From contig NZ_CP020042.1 in NCBI RefSeq assembly GCF_002028425.1, positions 2,666,001 through 2,730,000 of the forward strand: a DNA stretch of 64,000 bases, written 5' to 3'. The position numbers and the translations under genes were made by a program. Of the stretch, positions 54,738 to 62,659 are shown piece after piece. The notes beneath the pieces were generated by a model, which made no database searches, had not been told where the DNA came from, and was given only the letters and a program-made list of their open reading frames with translations. Within the stretch, counting starts at the first letter, position 1. Each line of letters opens with the position of its first letter. The DNA is from Streptomyces katrae (GTDB lineage Bacteria > Actinomycetota > Actinomycetes > Streptomycetales > Streptomycetaceae).

Positions 54738-55865
54738 TCAGCCCTGCAGCAGGACCAGATCGTCCCGGTGCACGACCTCCCGCTCGTACGCGGGTCCGAG
54801 CTCCCGCGCAAGCTCGCGGGTGGAGCGTCCGAGGAGCTGCGGGAGTTCCTTGGCGTCGAAGTTGACCAGCCCCCGGGCCACCGCGACCCCTTCCGCCGAG
54901 CGCAGCTCGACGGGGTCGCCCGCGACGAAGTCGCCCTCGACGGCCGCGATGCCCGCGGGCAGCAGGGAGCTGCCGCGCTGGGTGACGGCGCGGACGGCGC
55001 CTTCGTCGAGGACGAGGTGCCCCTGCGGGGTGGAGGCGTGCTGGAGCCACAGCAGCCGGTCGGCCGAGCGGCGGCCGGTGGGGTGGAACAGGGTGCCGGT
55101 CTCGCGGCCCGCCAGGGCGTCCGCGGCCCTGCTGGCGGAGGTGAGGACGACGGGGACGCCCGCGGCCGCCGCGATCCGCGCGGCCTCGACCTTGGTGACC
55201 ATGCCACCGGTGCCGACGCCCGCCTTGCCGGCGCTGCCGATGGAGACGTGGGCGATGTCCTCGGGCCCGCGCACCTCCTCGATGCGGGTGGTGCCGGGCA
55301 GGGAGGGGTCCCCGTCGTAGAGGCCGTCGACGTCGGAGAGGAGGACGAGGAGGTCGGCGCGGACCAGGTGGGCGACGAGGGCGGCGAGCCGGTCGTTGTC
55401 GCCGAAGCGGATCTCGTCCGTCGCGACGGTGTCGTTCTCGTTGACGACGGGCAGGGCGCCCATGGCCAGGAGCTGGTCCAGGGTGTTGAACGCGTTGCGG
55501 TAGTGGGCGCGCCGGCTGGTGTCGTCGGTGGTGAGCAGTACCTGGCCGACGCGCACGCCGTAGCGGGCGAAGGAGGCGGTGTAGCGGGCGACGAGCAGGC
55601 CCTGTCCGACGCTGGCGGCGGCCTGCTGCCGGGCCAGGTCCTTGGGGCGGCGGGCCAGGCCGAGCGGGGAGAGTCCGGCGGCGATGGCTCCGGAGGAGAC
55701 CAGGACGATCTCCTTCTCGCCGCCGCTGCGGGCCTTGGCCAGTACGTCGACCAGCGCGTCCACCCGGTCGGCGTCGAGCCCGCCCGCCGCGGTGGTGAGG
55801 GAGGAGGAGCCGACCTTGACCACGATCCTGCGGGCGTCCACGACACCCTGCCTAGCCGCTGACAC
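54738..55865 (-). CDS. proB: Glutamate 5-kinase
   Basis: 375 aa from GTG 55865, with GAGGGG seven bases upstream. Amino-acid-kinase domain (RRIVVKVGSSSLTTAAGGLD, VLVSSGAIAAGLSPLGLARR, VVNENDTVATDEIRFGDNDR) plus a C-terminal PUA domain (GHLVLDEGAVRAVTQRGSSL). Phosphorylates glutamate, the first step of proline synthesis, with proline feedback. In many actinobacteria obg sits directly upstream; here a glycopolymer cluster is found instead. Confidence 0.97.
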   Translation of the reverse strand: MSAARQGVVDARRIVVKVGSSSLTTAAGGLDADRVDALVDVLAKARSGGEKEIVLVSSGAIAAGLSPLGLARRPKDLARQQAAASVGQGLLVARYTASFARYGVRVGQVLLTTDDTSRRAHYRNAFNTLDQLLAMGALPVVNENDTVATDEIRFGDNDRLAALVAHLVRADLLVLLSDVDGLYDGDPSLPGTTRIEEVRGPEDIAHVSIGSAGKAGVGTGGMVTKVEAARIAAAAGVPVVLTSASRAADALAGRETGTLFHPTGRRSADRLLWLQHASTPQGHLVLDEGAVRAVTQRGSSLLPAGIAAVEGDFVAGDPVELRSAEGVAVARGLVNFDAKELPQLLGRSTRELARELGPAYEREVVHRDDLVLLQG

Positions 55866-55948
55866 GTCTTTTCCCCTCGCACACGCACGAAACCGACCAA
55901 CCAACCGGCTCAATCTACGGGGTCCCGTGCCCGCCCCGCCCGCCGGTT

Positions 55949-56395
55949 TCAGCCCCTGGACGCCGAGCCCGCCGCGGTCCGCTCCGGTTCGGGGGCCGGT
56001 TCCGGGCCCGTCCCCGGGATGAGAATCTTGCGCGAGAGGACGAAGGTGAACGGGATGGCCAGGACCGCGGCGACCAGCGGGGCGATCCGGGTGTCCATGC
56101 CCGCCCAGCTCACCAGGGCGTAGAGGCCCGCGGACTGGATCACGTAGTTGGTGACGTTCGTCAGCGGGAAGAGCAGGAACTTCTTCCAGGTGGGCCGGGT
56201 GCGGTAGGTGAAGTAGGTGTTCATGAAGAACGAGCCGACCATCGCCAGCAGGAAGGCCAGCGTGTAGGCCGCGAAGTACGGCAGCCAGGGGTGGAGCAGC
56301 AGGTAGATCACGTAGAACGTGCCGGTGTTGACCCCGCCCACCAGGGCGAAGCGGAATATCTGGCCGAGCTGCTCACGGCGGGTGGGGGCGCTCAT
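55949..56395 (-). CDS. GtrA family membrane protein
   Basis: 148 aa, four transmembrane segments (FALVGGVNTGTFYVIYLLLH, FAAYTLAFLLAMVGSFFMNT, PLTNVTNYVIQSAGLYALVS, PLVAAVLAIPFTFVLSRKIL). GtrA-like proteins are proposed to flip or hold polyprenyl-phosphate-linked sugars. Its ATG overlaps the preceding GT2 stop by 4 bp, so the pair is a unit for making and translocating a lipid-linked sugar. The C-terminal tail is Pro/Glu-rich. Confidence 0.9.
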   Translation of the reverse strand: MSAPTRREQLGQIFRFALVGGVNTGTFYVIYLLLHPWLPYFAAYTLAFLLAMVGSFFMNTYFTYRTRPTWKKFLLFPLTNVTNYVIQSAGLYALVSWAGMDTRIAPLVAAVLAIPFTFVLSRKILIPGTGPEPAPEPERTAAGSASRG

Positions 56396-57369
56396 CGGCC
56401 GCTGCCTTCCGCGACGACCGGTTCCGTGGGCGCGGCGGCCACGGGCGCGCCGTGGGCCTCCTTGACCAGGAAGTGCGGGCGGCGCTTGGTTTCGTAGTAG
56501 ATGCGGCCGATGTACTCGCCGATCAGACCCAACATGATCATCTGCATGCCGCCGATGCCGGCGATCATCGCGATGATGGTGACGTAACCGGGGGCGTCGA
56601 TGCCGTTGGTGATCGCCATCACGGTGATCCACAGCGCGTACAGGCCGGTCAGCGCGACGAGCGAGACCCCGAGCCAGATGCCGATGCGCAGCGGCCGGTT
56701 GTTGAAGGAGATCAGCCCGTCCATGCCGTAGTTCAGCAGGGAGGCGAACTTCCACTTGGTCTCGCCCGCCTCGCGCTGGGCGTTGCGGTAGTCGAAGTGG
56801 ACGGTGTCGAAGCCGATCCAGGAGAAGAGCCCCTTGGAGAAGCGGTTGTACTCGGGCAGCGCGAGCAGGGCGTCCACGGCGGGCCGGGACAGCAGCCGGA
56901 AGTCTCCGACCCCGTCGGTCAGCTCGACGTCGACCCAGTTGTTCACGCCCCGGTAGTAGAGGCGGCTGAGGGCCGAGCGGAGCTTCTTGTCGCCTTCGCG
57001 GGTGCGCCGGGCGATGACCTGGTCGTGGCCCTGGCGGTAGTGCTCGAGCATGGTGGCGATGAGCTCCGGCGGGTGCTGGAGGTCCGCGTCCATGATCACC
57101 ACGGCGTCGCCGGTGGCCTCGCGCAGGCCGGCGAGCATGCCCGCCTCCTTGCCGAAGTTCCGGCTGAAGGAGACGTAGCGGGTGCGCTCCCCGTGCTCGG
57201 CGGCGATCCGCCGGAGCTTGCCGAGGGTGCCGTCACGGCTCCCGTCGTCGACGTAGCAGACCTCGTACTCGACGGGCAGGTCGTCCAGAACCTTGCGGAT
57301 CTCCTCGTCGAAGCGGTCGATGACGGCCTCTTCGTTGTAACAGGGGACAACTACCGACAGCTTGGTCAT
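56392..57369 (-). CDS. GT2 glycosyltransferase, polyprenyl-phosphate sugar synthase type
   Basis: 325 aa from ATG 57369, with GGAAG five bases upstream. GT-A domain: SVVVPCYNEEAVIDRFDEEI, DDGSRDGTLGKL and DADLQHPPELIA, as in dolichyl-phosphate mannose synthase and bactoprenol glucosyltransferases. Two C-terminal transmembrane helices (IGIWLGVSLVALTGLYALWI, then IIAMIAGIGGMQMIMLGLIG) anchor it. It is translationally coupled to gtrA. The product is probably a prenol-linked hexose for envelope glycan side chains. Confidence 0.92.
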   Translation of the reverse strand: MTKLSVVVPCYNEEAVIDRFDEEIRKVLDDLPVEYEVCYVDDGSRDGTLGKLRRIAAEHGERTRYVSFSRNFGKEAGMLAGLREATGDAVVIMDADLQHPPELIATMLEHYRQGHDQVIARRTREGDKKLRSALSRLYYRGVNNWVDVELTDGVGDFRLLSRPAVDALLALPEYNRFSKGLFSWIGFDTVHFDYRNAQREAGETKWKFASLLNYGMDGLISFNNRPLRIGIWLGVSLVALTGLYALWITVMAITNGIDAPGYVTIIAMIAGIGGMQMIMLGLIGEYIGRIYYETKRRPHFLVKEAHGAPVAAAPTEPVVAEGSGR

Positions 57370-57528
57370 GGGCACTTCCTGCTGGGGTCCGAACGGGTGA
57401 TTGTCGGCAACCGGACCCGCGTCTCAACTCTTCCTTAGAAGTATGCACGGCGAAGGTCGCCCTGCCCGAGTCGTGCGCGGCACACGGTAGCTTTGACGGG
57501 ATAAGCGGAATGGAACGAAGGGATCGAG

Positions 57529-60426
57529 GTGCACGTGCCTGACGTCTCCGTGGTCGTCATCGTCTACAACGACGCAGAGCGTCTCCCGACAGCCGTCCGG
57601 TCGGTTTTGGACCAGACCCTGCGCGGGGTCGAAGTCGTGATCGTGGACGACTGCAGCAAGGACCGGTCCTACGAGGTCGCCCGGGAGCTCGAAGCGGCGA
57701 ACCCGGGACGGGTCCGCGCCTTCCGGCTGCCCGAGAACAGCGGCGGCTGTGGCGCCCCCCGCAACCACGGCATCAAGCAGGCCACGGGAACCTACGTCAT
57801 GTTCCTGGACAGCGACGACGTCCTGGAGCGCAACGCCTGCCGCAACATGCTGGCCGCCGCCGAGCGCACCGGCTCCGACCTGGTTTCGGGCATGTGCGTA
57901 CGCGTCCACCTCGACAACCGCTGGGGCAAGACCACCGAGTGGTACCCGTGGATCTACGCCCGCACCCGCACGCTGGAGTCGATCACCGAGTACCCGGACC
58001 TGCTGGTCTACGACACCCTCTCGACGAACAAGTGCTACCGGCGCTCGTTCCTGCTGGAGCAGGGCCTGGAGTTCCCGGTCGGCATCCACTACGAGGACCT
58101 GCTGTTCTCGGCCCAGGCCTACGTCGCGGCCCGCCGCATCACCCTGATCCCCAACCACGTCTACTACTGGAACGTGGTCGAGAAGGCCGCCGCCAAGTCG
58201 ATCAGCAACCGGCGCCACGAGATCGCGAACTTCGTCCACCGGATGGAGATCCACCGCCGGGTCGACGAGCTGCTGGCCGCCAAGGGCCACACCGCCATCA
58301 AGACCGCCAAGGACGCCAAGTTCCTCAAGCACGACCTGGTGCTGCACCTGCGCGACCTGCCCCTGCTGGGCGACGCCTACCGCCAGGAGTTCGCCCGGCT
58401 CGCCAACGGCTACCTGGCCGGCATCGACCCGGCCGCGTACGAGAACGTCACCCACCTCCAGGCGATCTGCGCCTACCTGCTGGGCAAGGAGGACTGGAAG
58501 AACCTCCTCGCTGCCGCCGACGCGATGACCAACAAGGGCCGGCTGTCCTCCCCGCTGGCCGAGCGCGACGGGCGGATCTACTGGTGTGCCGGGCATCTCG
58601 ACGACGCCGAGGGCCGCCGCATACTGGACGTCACCGACCAGGGCTTCCACACCGCGCCGCTGTCCTCCCTGGCCCTGGGCAACCGGCTGACCTCGTACGA
58701 GGACGACGGACGCGGCAAGGTCACCCTCTCCGGCGCCGTCGTGAACCCCCTGGGCCGGATCGCGGAGGACGCCGAGCTGTCGGCCTCACTGGAGTTCCGG
58801 GCCCGGCGGCAGGTCGGCGTCCGCTCCTTCAGCTTCCCCGTGACAACCGTGCGCCACGCCGGTGACACGATCGAGTGGAGCACCACCGCCGACGTCGGCG
58901 GCACCGTCCGCCCCCTCGGCATCATCGACGCCGTCTGGGACGTGCGCCTGAAGCTGACGGCCGGCAAGGACCGGATGACCGCCCGCGTCTCGGTCGGCGG
59001 GGTCGACCTGGAGTCCGCCGCCCGGCTGCGGGTGCGCCCGCGGCTGACCCGGCTGGTCTCCGACCGCTTCGAGCCGGAGATGACCAAGAAGGGCAACCTC
59101 TCCTACGTCCTGACCGCCGAGGGCGCCGCCGCCGTCCGCACCCAGTCGCTGATCAGCAGCGCCATGCACGGCAAGGCCGCCGGCGTGGTCAAGCGCAGCC
59201 TGCGCCGGGCCCTGAAGGCGCGCCGCAACATCGGCTCCGGCGAGCAGAAGGTGAAGGTCTACCACGAGGTCTTCTCGAAGCTGCCGGTCAAGAAGGGCAC
59301 GGTCGTCTTCGAGAGCCACATGGGCAAGCAGTACAGCGACAGCCCGAAGGCCATCTACGAGGAGCTGGTCCGCCAGAACGCCCCCTTCGAGGCCATCTGG
59401 TCCTACGCGGGGGCCAAGCCCACCGGCTTCCCCCAGGAGGCCACCCTGGTCAAGCGCTGGAGCTGGCAGTACCTGCGCGCGCTGGCCCAGGCCGAGTACT
59501 GGGTCGACAACCAGGGCTTCCCGCTGGCGCTCTCCAAGCGCCCGGGGACCACGTACATCCAGACCTGGCACGGCTCCGCCCTCAAGCGGATGGGCTTCCA
59601 CGAGCCCCGCACCAAGGCGCAGGGCAAGCCGGCGCAGGACCGCTTCCAGGCGGCCGTCAACCGCTTCGACCACTTCCTGATCCGCTCCGAGCACGACGTC
59701 CGCACCCTCGCCAAGGGCTTCCGGCTCCGCGACGAGGTGCTGCTGCGCACCGGGTACCCGCGCAACGACGCCCTGGTCGAGGCGCAGCGGGCCGAGGCGG
59801 ACAGCGGGGTGGGGGCACCTCCCGGCGGTAGCCGGGGGAGGGTGCGCGGGCCGCTCGCCGCCGAGCTGGGCATCGACCCGGACAAGCGGGTGCTGCTGTA
59901 CGCGCCGACCTTCCGGGCCACCGCGGACGGCGCGGTGGAGGGCTTCTCGTTCCCCTTCGACGTGGAGGAGTTCGCGGACCGGCTCGGCGACCGCTGCACG
60001 CTGCTGGTGCGCACGCACTACCTCAACAGCGTCTCGCTGCCGCCGTCGGTCGCGGGCCGGGTGATCGACGTCTCCCGCCACCACGACATCACCCCGCTGC
60101 TGGCGCTCGCCGACGGGCTGATCACCGACTACTCGTCCGTGATGTTCGACTACGCGGTGCTGGACCGGCCGATGATCTTCTTCGCGTACGACTACGAGAA
60201 GTACGCGACGGACATCCGCGGCACCTACTTCGACCTGCTGGACAAGGCCCCGGGCCCGGTGGTGGCCACGGCGGACGAGCTGATGCAGGCCGTCGCCGCC
60301 TTCGACGAGGCCGACGCCAAGTACGCCGATGCCCGCCGGCGGTTCCTCGCCGAGTTCGGCGAGTACGACCGCGGGGACGCCGCCCGTCAGATCGTCGAGA
60401 AGTTCTTCACCAGGAGCGGCAAGTGA
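57529..60426 (+). CDS. Bifunctional GT2 / CDP-glycerol glycerophosphotransferase-like polymerase
   Basis: 965 aa. Residues 1-240 are a GT-A domain (VSVVVIVYNDAERLPTAVRS, VMFLDSDDVLERNACRNML). A middle region of about 300 residues is beta-rich. Residues about 580-960 are TagF/CDP-glycerol-transferase-like (YIQTWHGSALKRMGFHEPRT, VLLYAPTFRATADG, LITDYSSVMFDYAVLDRPMI). Teichoic-acid or other phosphopolyol glycopolymer polymerisation is likely, on the inner face of the membrane. Start GTG 57529 or GTG 57535. A palindromic element at 59809-59844 adds about 12 residues (GVGAPPGGSRGRV) in frame. A GT4 gene overlaps its end by 4 bp. Confidence 0.9.
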   Translation: MHVPDVSVVVIVYNDAERLPTAVRSVLDQTLRGVEVVIVDDCSKDRSYEVARELEAANPGRVRAFRLPENSGGCGAPRNHGIKQATGTYVMFLDSDDVLERNACRNMLAAAERTGSDLVSGMCVRVHLDNRWGKTTEWYPWIYARTRTLESITEYPDLLVYDTLSTNKCYRRSFLLEQGLEFPVGIHYEDLLFSAQAYVAARRITLIPNHVYYWNVVEKAAAKSISNRRHEIANFVHRMEIHRRVDELLAAKGHTAIKTAKDAKFLKHDLVLHLRDLPLLGDAYRQEFARLANGYLAGIDPAAYENVTHLQAICAYLLGKEDWKNLLAAADAMTNKGRLSSPLAERDGRIYWCAGHLDDAEGRRILDVTDQGFHTAPLSSLALGNRLTSYEDDGRGKVTLSGAVVNPLGRIAEDAELSASLEFRARRQVGVRSFSFPVTTVRHAGDTIEWSTTADVGGTVRPLGIIDAVWDVRLKLTAGKDRMTARVSVGGVDLESAARLRVRPRLTRLVSDRFEPEMTKKGNLSYVLTAEGAAAVRTQSLISSAMHGKAAGVVKRSLRRALKARRNIGSGEQKVKVYHEVFSKLPVKKGTVVFESHMGKQYSDSPKAIYEELVRQNAPFEAIWSYAGAKPTGFPQEATLVKRWSWQYLRALAQAEYWVDNQGFPLALSKRPGTTYIQTWHGSALKRMGFHEPRTKAQGKPAQDRFQAAVNRFDHFLIRSEHDVRTLAKGFRLRDEVLLRTGYPRNDALVEAQRAEADSGVGAPPGGSRGRVRGPLAAELGIDPDKRVLLYAPTFRATADGAVEGFSFPFDVEEFADRLGDRCTLLVRTHYLNSVSLPPSVAGRVIDVSRHHDITPLLALADGLITDYSSVMFDYAVLDRPMIFFAYDYEKYATDIRGTYFDLLDKAPGPVVATADELMQAVAAFDEADAKYADARRRFLAEFGEYDRGDAARQIVEKFFTRSGK
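59809..59844. repeat. Palindromic repeat inserted in frame in the TagF-like gene
   Basis: CCCGGC-GGTA-GCCGGG core flanked by GTGGGGGCACCT and GGAGGGTG. It matches the intergenic element at 53744-53765 on the opposite strand. It encodes a Gly/Pro-rich insert between two conserved blocks of the glycerophosphotransferase-like domain. Confidence 0.75.
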
Positions 60427-61571
60427 GCCGGGACATCTTCATCGTCTCCAACAGCGTGGACGAGCTCGGCGGTGTGACCACCTGGTCCCACCAGATGGCC
60501 CGGCTCTTCACCGACCGGGGCCACCGCGTGCACATCGTGGGCATCGCCCCCGTCGCCGAGGAGATCCGGCAGAAGCTGCCCGCGGACCTCCCGTACGAGA
60601 TGACCACGCTGTACGAGACCCACCCGCCGAAGGCCCGCCGGCTGCACGGCCTCAAGGGCCGCCTCAACGCCCCCGAGCGGCGCCGCCAGGCGGCCCGGCG
60701 GGCGGGGATGCGGGCCAGGGCGGAGGAACTGAGCGAGCTGTTCCGGGCCGCCGCGCCCGGTGCCGTGGTGATCGTCACCCAGGTCTGGGCGATGGAGTGG
60801 GTGGCCCTCGCCGACACCAAGGGGCTCTCCGTCATCGGGATGAGCCACGAGTCCTTCGAGGCCAGCCAGAAGTCCACCCGGGGCGACCGGGTCCGCCGCT
60901 GGTACCCGGAGGTCGACCGGCTGCTCGTCCTCACCCCGGAGGACGCGGACCTGTGGATCCGGTCCGGCATGGAGAACGTCGACAGCATGCCGAACCCGCT
61001 GCCGTTCATGCCGGACTCCCCCGCCCCGCGCACCGCGAAGGTCGTCGCGAGCGTCGGCCGCCTCGCCTTCGAGAAGGGCGTGGACCTGCTGCTCGACGCC
61101 TGGGCAGACGCCGTCCCGCGCCACCCGGACTGGACCCTGCGGATCTACGGGGCGGGCGTCGAGGAGGCCACCCTGCGGGCGCACTGCACCTCGCTCGGGC
61201 TGGACGACTCCGTGGAGTGGATGGGCAGCACCGACGACGTGCTCGGCGCGCTGAGCGGGGCCTCCGTCTTCGCCCAGGCCTCCCGGGCCGAGGGCTTCCC
61301 GATCACCCTGCTGGAAGCCATGGCGGCGGGCCTGCCCGTGGCCGCGTTCGACTGCGCGCCGGGTGTGCGGGAGATCGTGCGGCACGGCGAGGACGGGCTG
61401 CTGGCCCGCCTCGGCAACACGATGGAGCTGGCCGGACACCTCGACACCCTGATGTCGGACGCCGCCACCCGCGACCGGCTCGGTGACGGGGCCTTCCGCA
61501 GCGTGCGCCGCTACTCCAGCGCGGAGATCACCGACCGCTGGGAGGAGCTCTTCACCTTCCTGGAGCGCTGA
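60423..61571 (+). CDS. GT4 family glycosyltransferase
   Basis: 382 aa, GTG start overlapping the previous stop by 4 bp (GTGA). GT-B fold: DELGGVTTWSHQMARLFTDR in the N domain, VGRLAFEKGVDLLLDAW at the hinge, and the C-domain RAEGFPITLLEAMAAGLPVA carrying the nucleotide-sugar E-x7-E motif. It probably adds a hexose to the glycopolymer made with the preceding two-domain enzyme. A hairpin at 61592-61627 follows. Confidence 0.92.
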   Translation: MSRDIFIVSNSVDELGGVTTWSHQMARLFTDRGHRVHIVGIAPVAEEIRQKLPADLPYEMTTLYETHPPKARRLHGLKGRLNAPERRRQAARRAGMRARAEELSELFRAAAPGAVVIVTQVWAMEWVALADTKGLSVIGMSHESFEASQKSTRGDRVRRWYPEVDRLLVLTPEDADLWIRSGMENVDSMPNPLPFMPDSPAPRTAKVVASVGRLAFEKGVDLLLDAWADAVPRHPDWTLRIYGAGVEEATLRAHCTSLGLDDSVEWMGSTDDVLGALSGASVFAQASRAEGFPITLLEAMAAGLPVAAFDCAPGVREIVRHGEDGLLARLGNTMELAGHLDTLMSDAATRDRLGDGAFRSVRRYSSAEITDRWEELFTFLER

Positions 61572-61591
61572 GCCCCTCCCCCGCGTACGGG

Positions 61592-61627
61592 AAAGCCGCC
61601 CGCCCCGCTTCCGGGGCGGGCGGCTTC
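61592..61627. terminator. Bidirectional terminator between GT4 and galE
   Basis: AGCCGCCCGCCCC / GGGGCGGGCGGCT, 13-bp stem with 6-nt loop, sits in the 71-bp gap between convergent genes. Confidence 0.75.
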
Positions 61628-61642
61628 TCGCAGGTGCGGGCG

Positions 61643-62659
61643 TCAGACCGTGTGGGCGTCCTTGCGGCGGTCGTGGCGCGGGGCGTTGCGGTTGGCCTCC
61701 CAGCCCGCCCAGGCGGAGCTGATCATCTCGCGGACGTCGTGCCGCGCCTTCCAGCCCAGCTCGGCGGCGATCCGGTCGGCCGAGGCCACGACCTTCGCCG
61801 GGTCGCCGGGACGGCGGGGGGTGACGACCGGCGCGTAGGTGTGCCCGGTGCCCTCGTTCAGCAGCTCGACCATCTCCTTGACGGAGACGCCCTCACCGCG
61901 CCCGATGTTGACGGTGAGGTCCTTGTACTCGCCCGCCGCGCCCCATTCGGCGAGCCTGCGCGCGGCCACCACATGGGCGTCCGCCAGGTCCTCGACGTGG
62001 ATGTAGTCGCGGATGCAGGTGCCGTCCGGGGTCGGGTAGTCGTCGCCGAAGATCCGGGCGCCCTCGCCGGCGTCGTAGCGCTCGAAGACCATCGGGACCA
62101 GGTTGAAGACCCCGGTGTCCGCGAGCTCGGGGGTGGCGGCGCCCGCCACGTTGAAGTAGCGCAGGCAGGCGGTGGAGATGCCGTGGGCCTTGCCCGCGGC
62201 CCGGACCAGCCACTCGCCGGCCAGCTTGGTCTCGCCGTAGGGGCTCAGCGGCCTGCACGGGGTCTCCTCGGTGACCGAGTCCACGTCGGGCATGCCGTAC
62301 ACGGAGGCGGAGGAGGAGAAGAGGAAGTTGCGGATGCCCGCGGCGGCCACGGCCCCGAGCAGGACCTGCAGGCCCTCCACGTTCTCGTGGTAGTAGTACA
62401 GCGGCTTCTCGACGGACTCGCCGACCTGCTTCTTGCCCGCCAGGTGCACCACGCCGGTGATCTTGTGCTCGGCGAGGGCCTGGTCCAGGGCCAGGCGGTC
62501 CAGCACCGAGGCGGTCACCAGTGGCACGCCCTCCGGCACACGGTCTTCCCGGCCGGTGGAGAGGTCGTCGAAGACCACGACCTTCTGTCCCGCGAGCAGC
62601 ATCGCGCGGACGACGTGCGCGCCGATGTATCCGGCACCACCGGTGATCAGAAACGTCAT
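61643..62659 (-). CDS. galE: UDP-glucose 4-epimerase-like SDR enzyme
   Basis: 338 aa from ATG 62659 (MTFLITGGAGYIGAHVVRAM). NAD-binding GGAGYIG, catalytic SSSASVYG and YGETK, and RDYIHVEDLADAHV give a GalE-type extended SDR. It interconverts UDP-glucose and UDP-galactose (or N-acetyl forms). Its ATG overlaps the stop of the upstream GT2 gene by 4 bp, tying sugar-nucleotide supply to that transferase. Confidence 0.92.
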   Translation of the reverse strand: MTFLITGGAGYIGAHVVRAMLLAGQKVVVFDDLSTGREDRVPEGVPLVTASVLDRLALDQALAEHKITGVVHLAGKKQVGESVEKPLYYYHENVEGLQVLLGAVAAAGIRNFLFSSSASVYGMPDVDSVTEETPCRPLSPYGETKLAGEWLVRAAGKAHGISTACLRYFNVAGAATPELADTGVFNLVPMVFERYDAGEGARIFGDDYPTPDGTCIRDYIHVEDLADAHVVAARRLAEWGAAGEYKDLTVNIGRGEGVSVKEMVELLNEGTGHTYAPVVTPRRPGDPAKVVASADRIAAELGWKARHDVREMISSAWAGWEANRNAPRHDRRKDAHTV

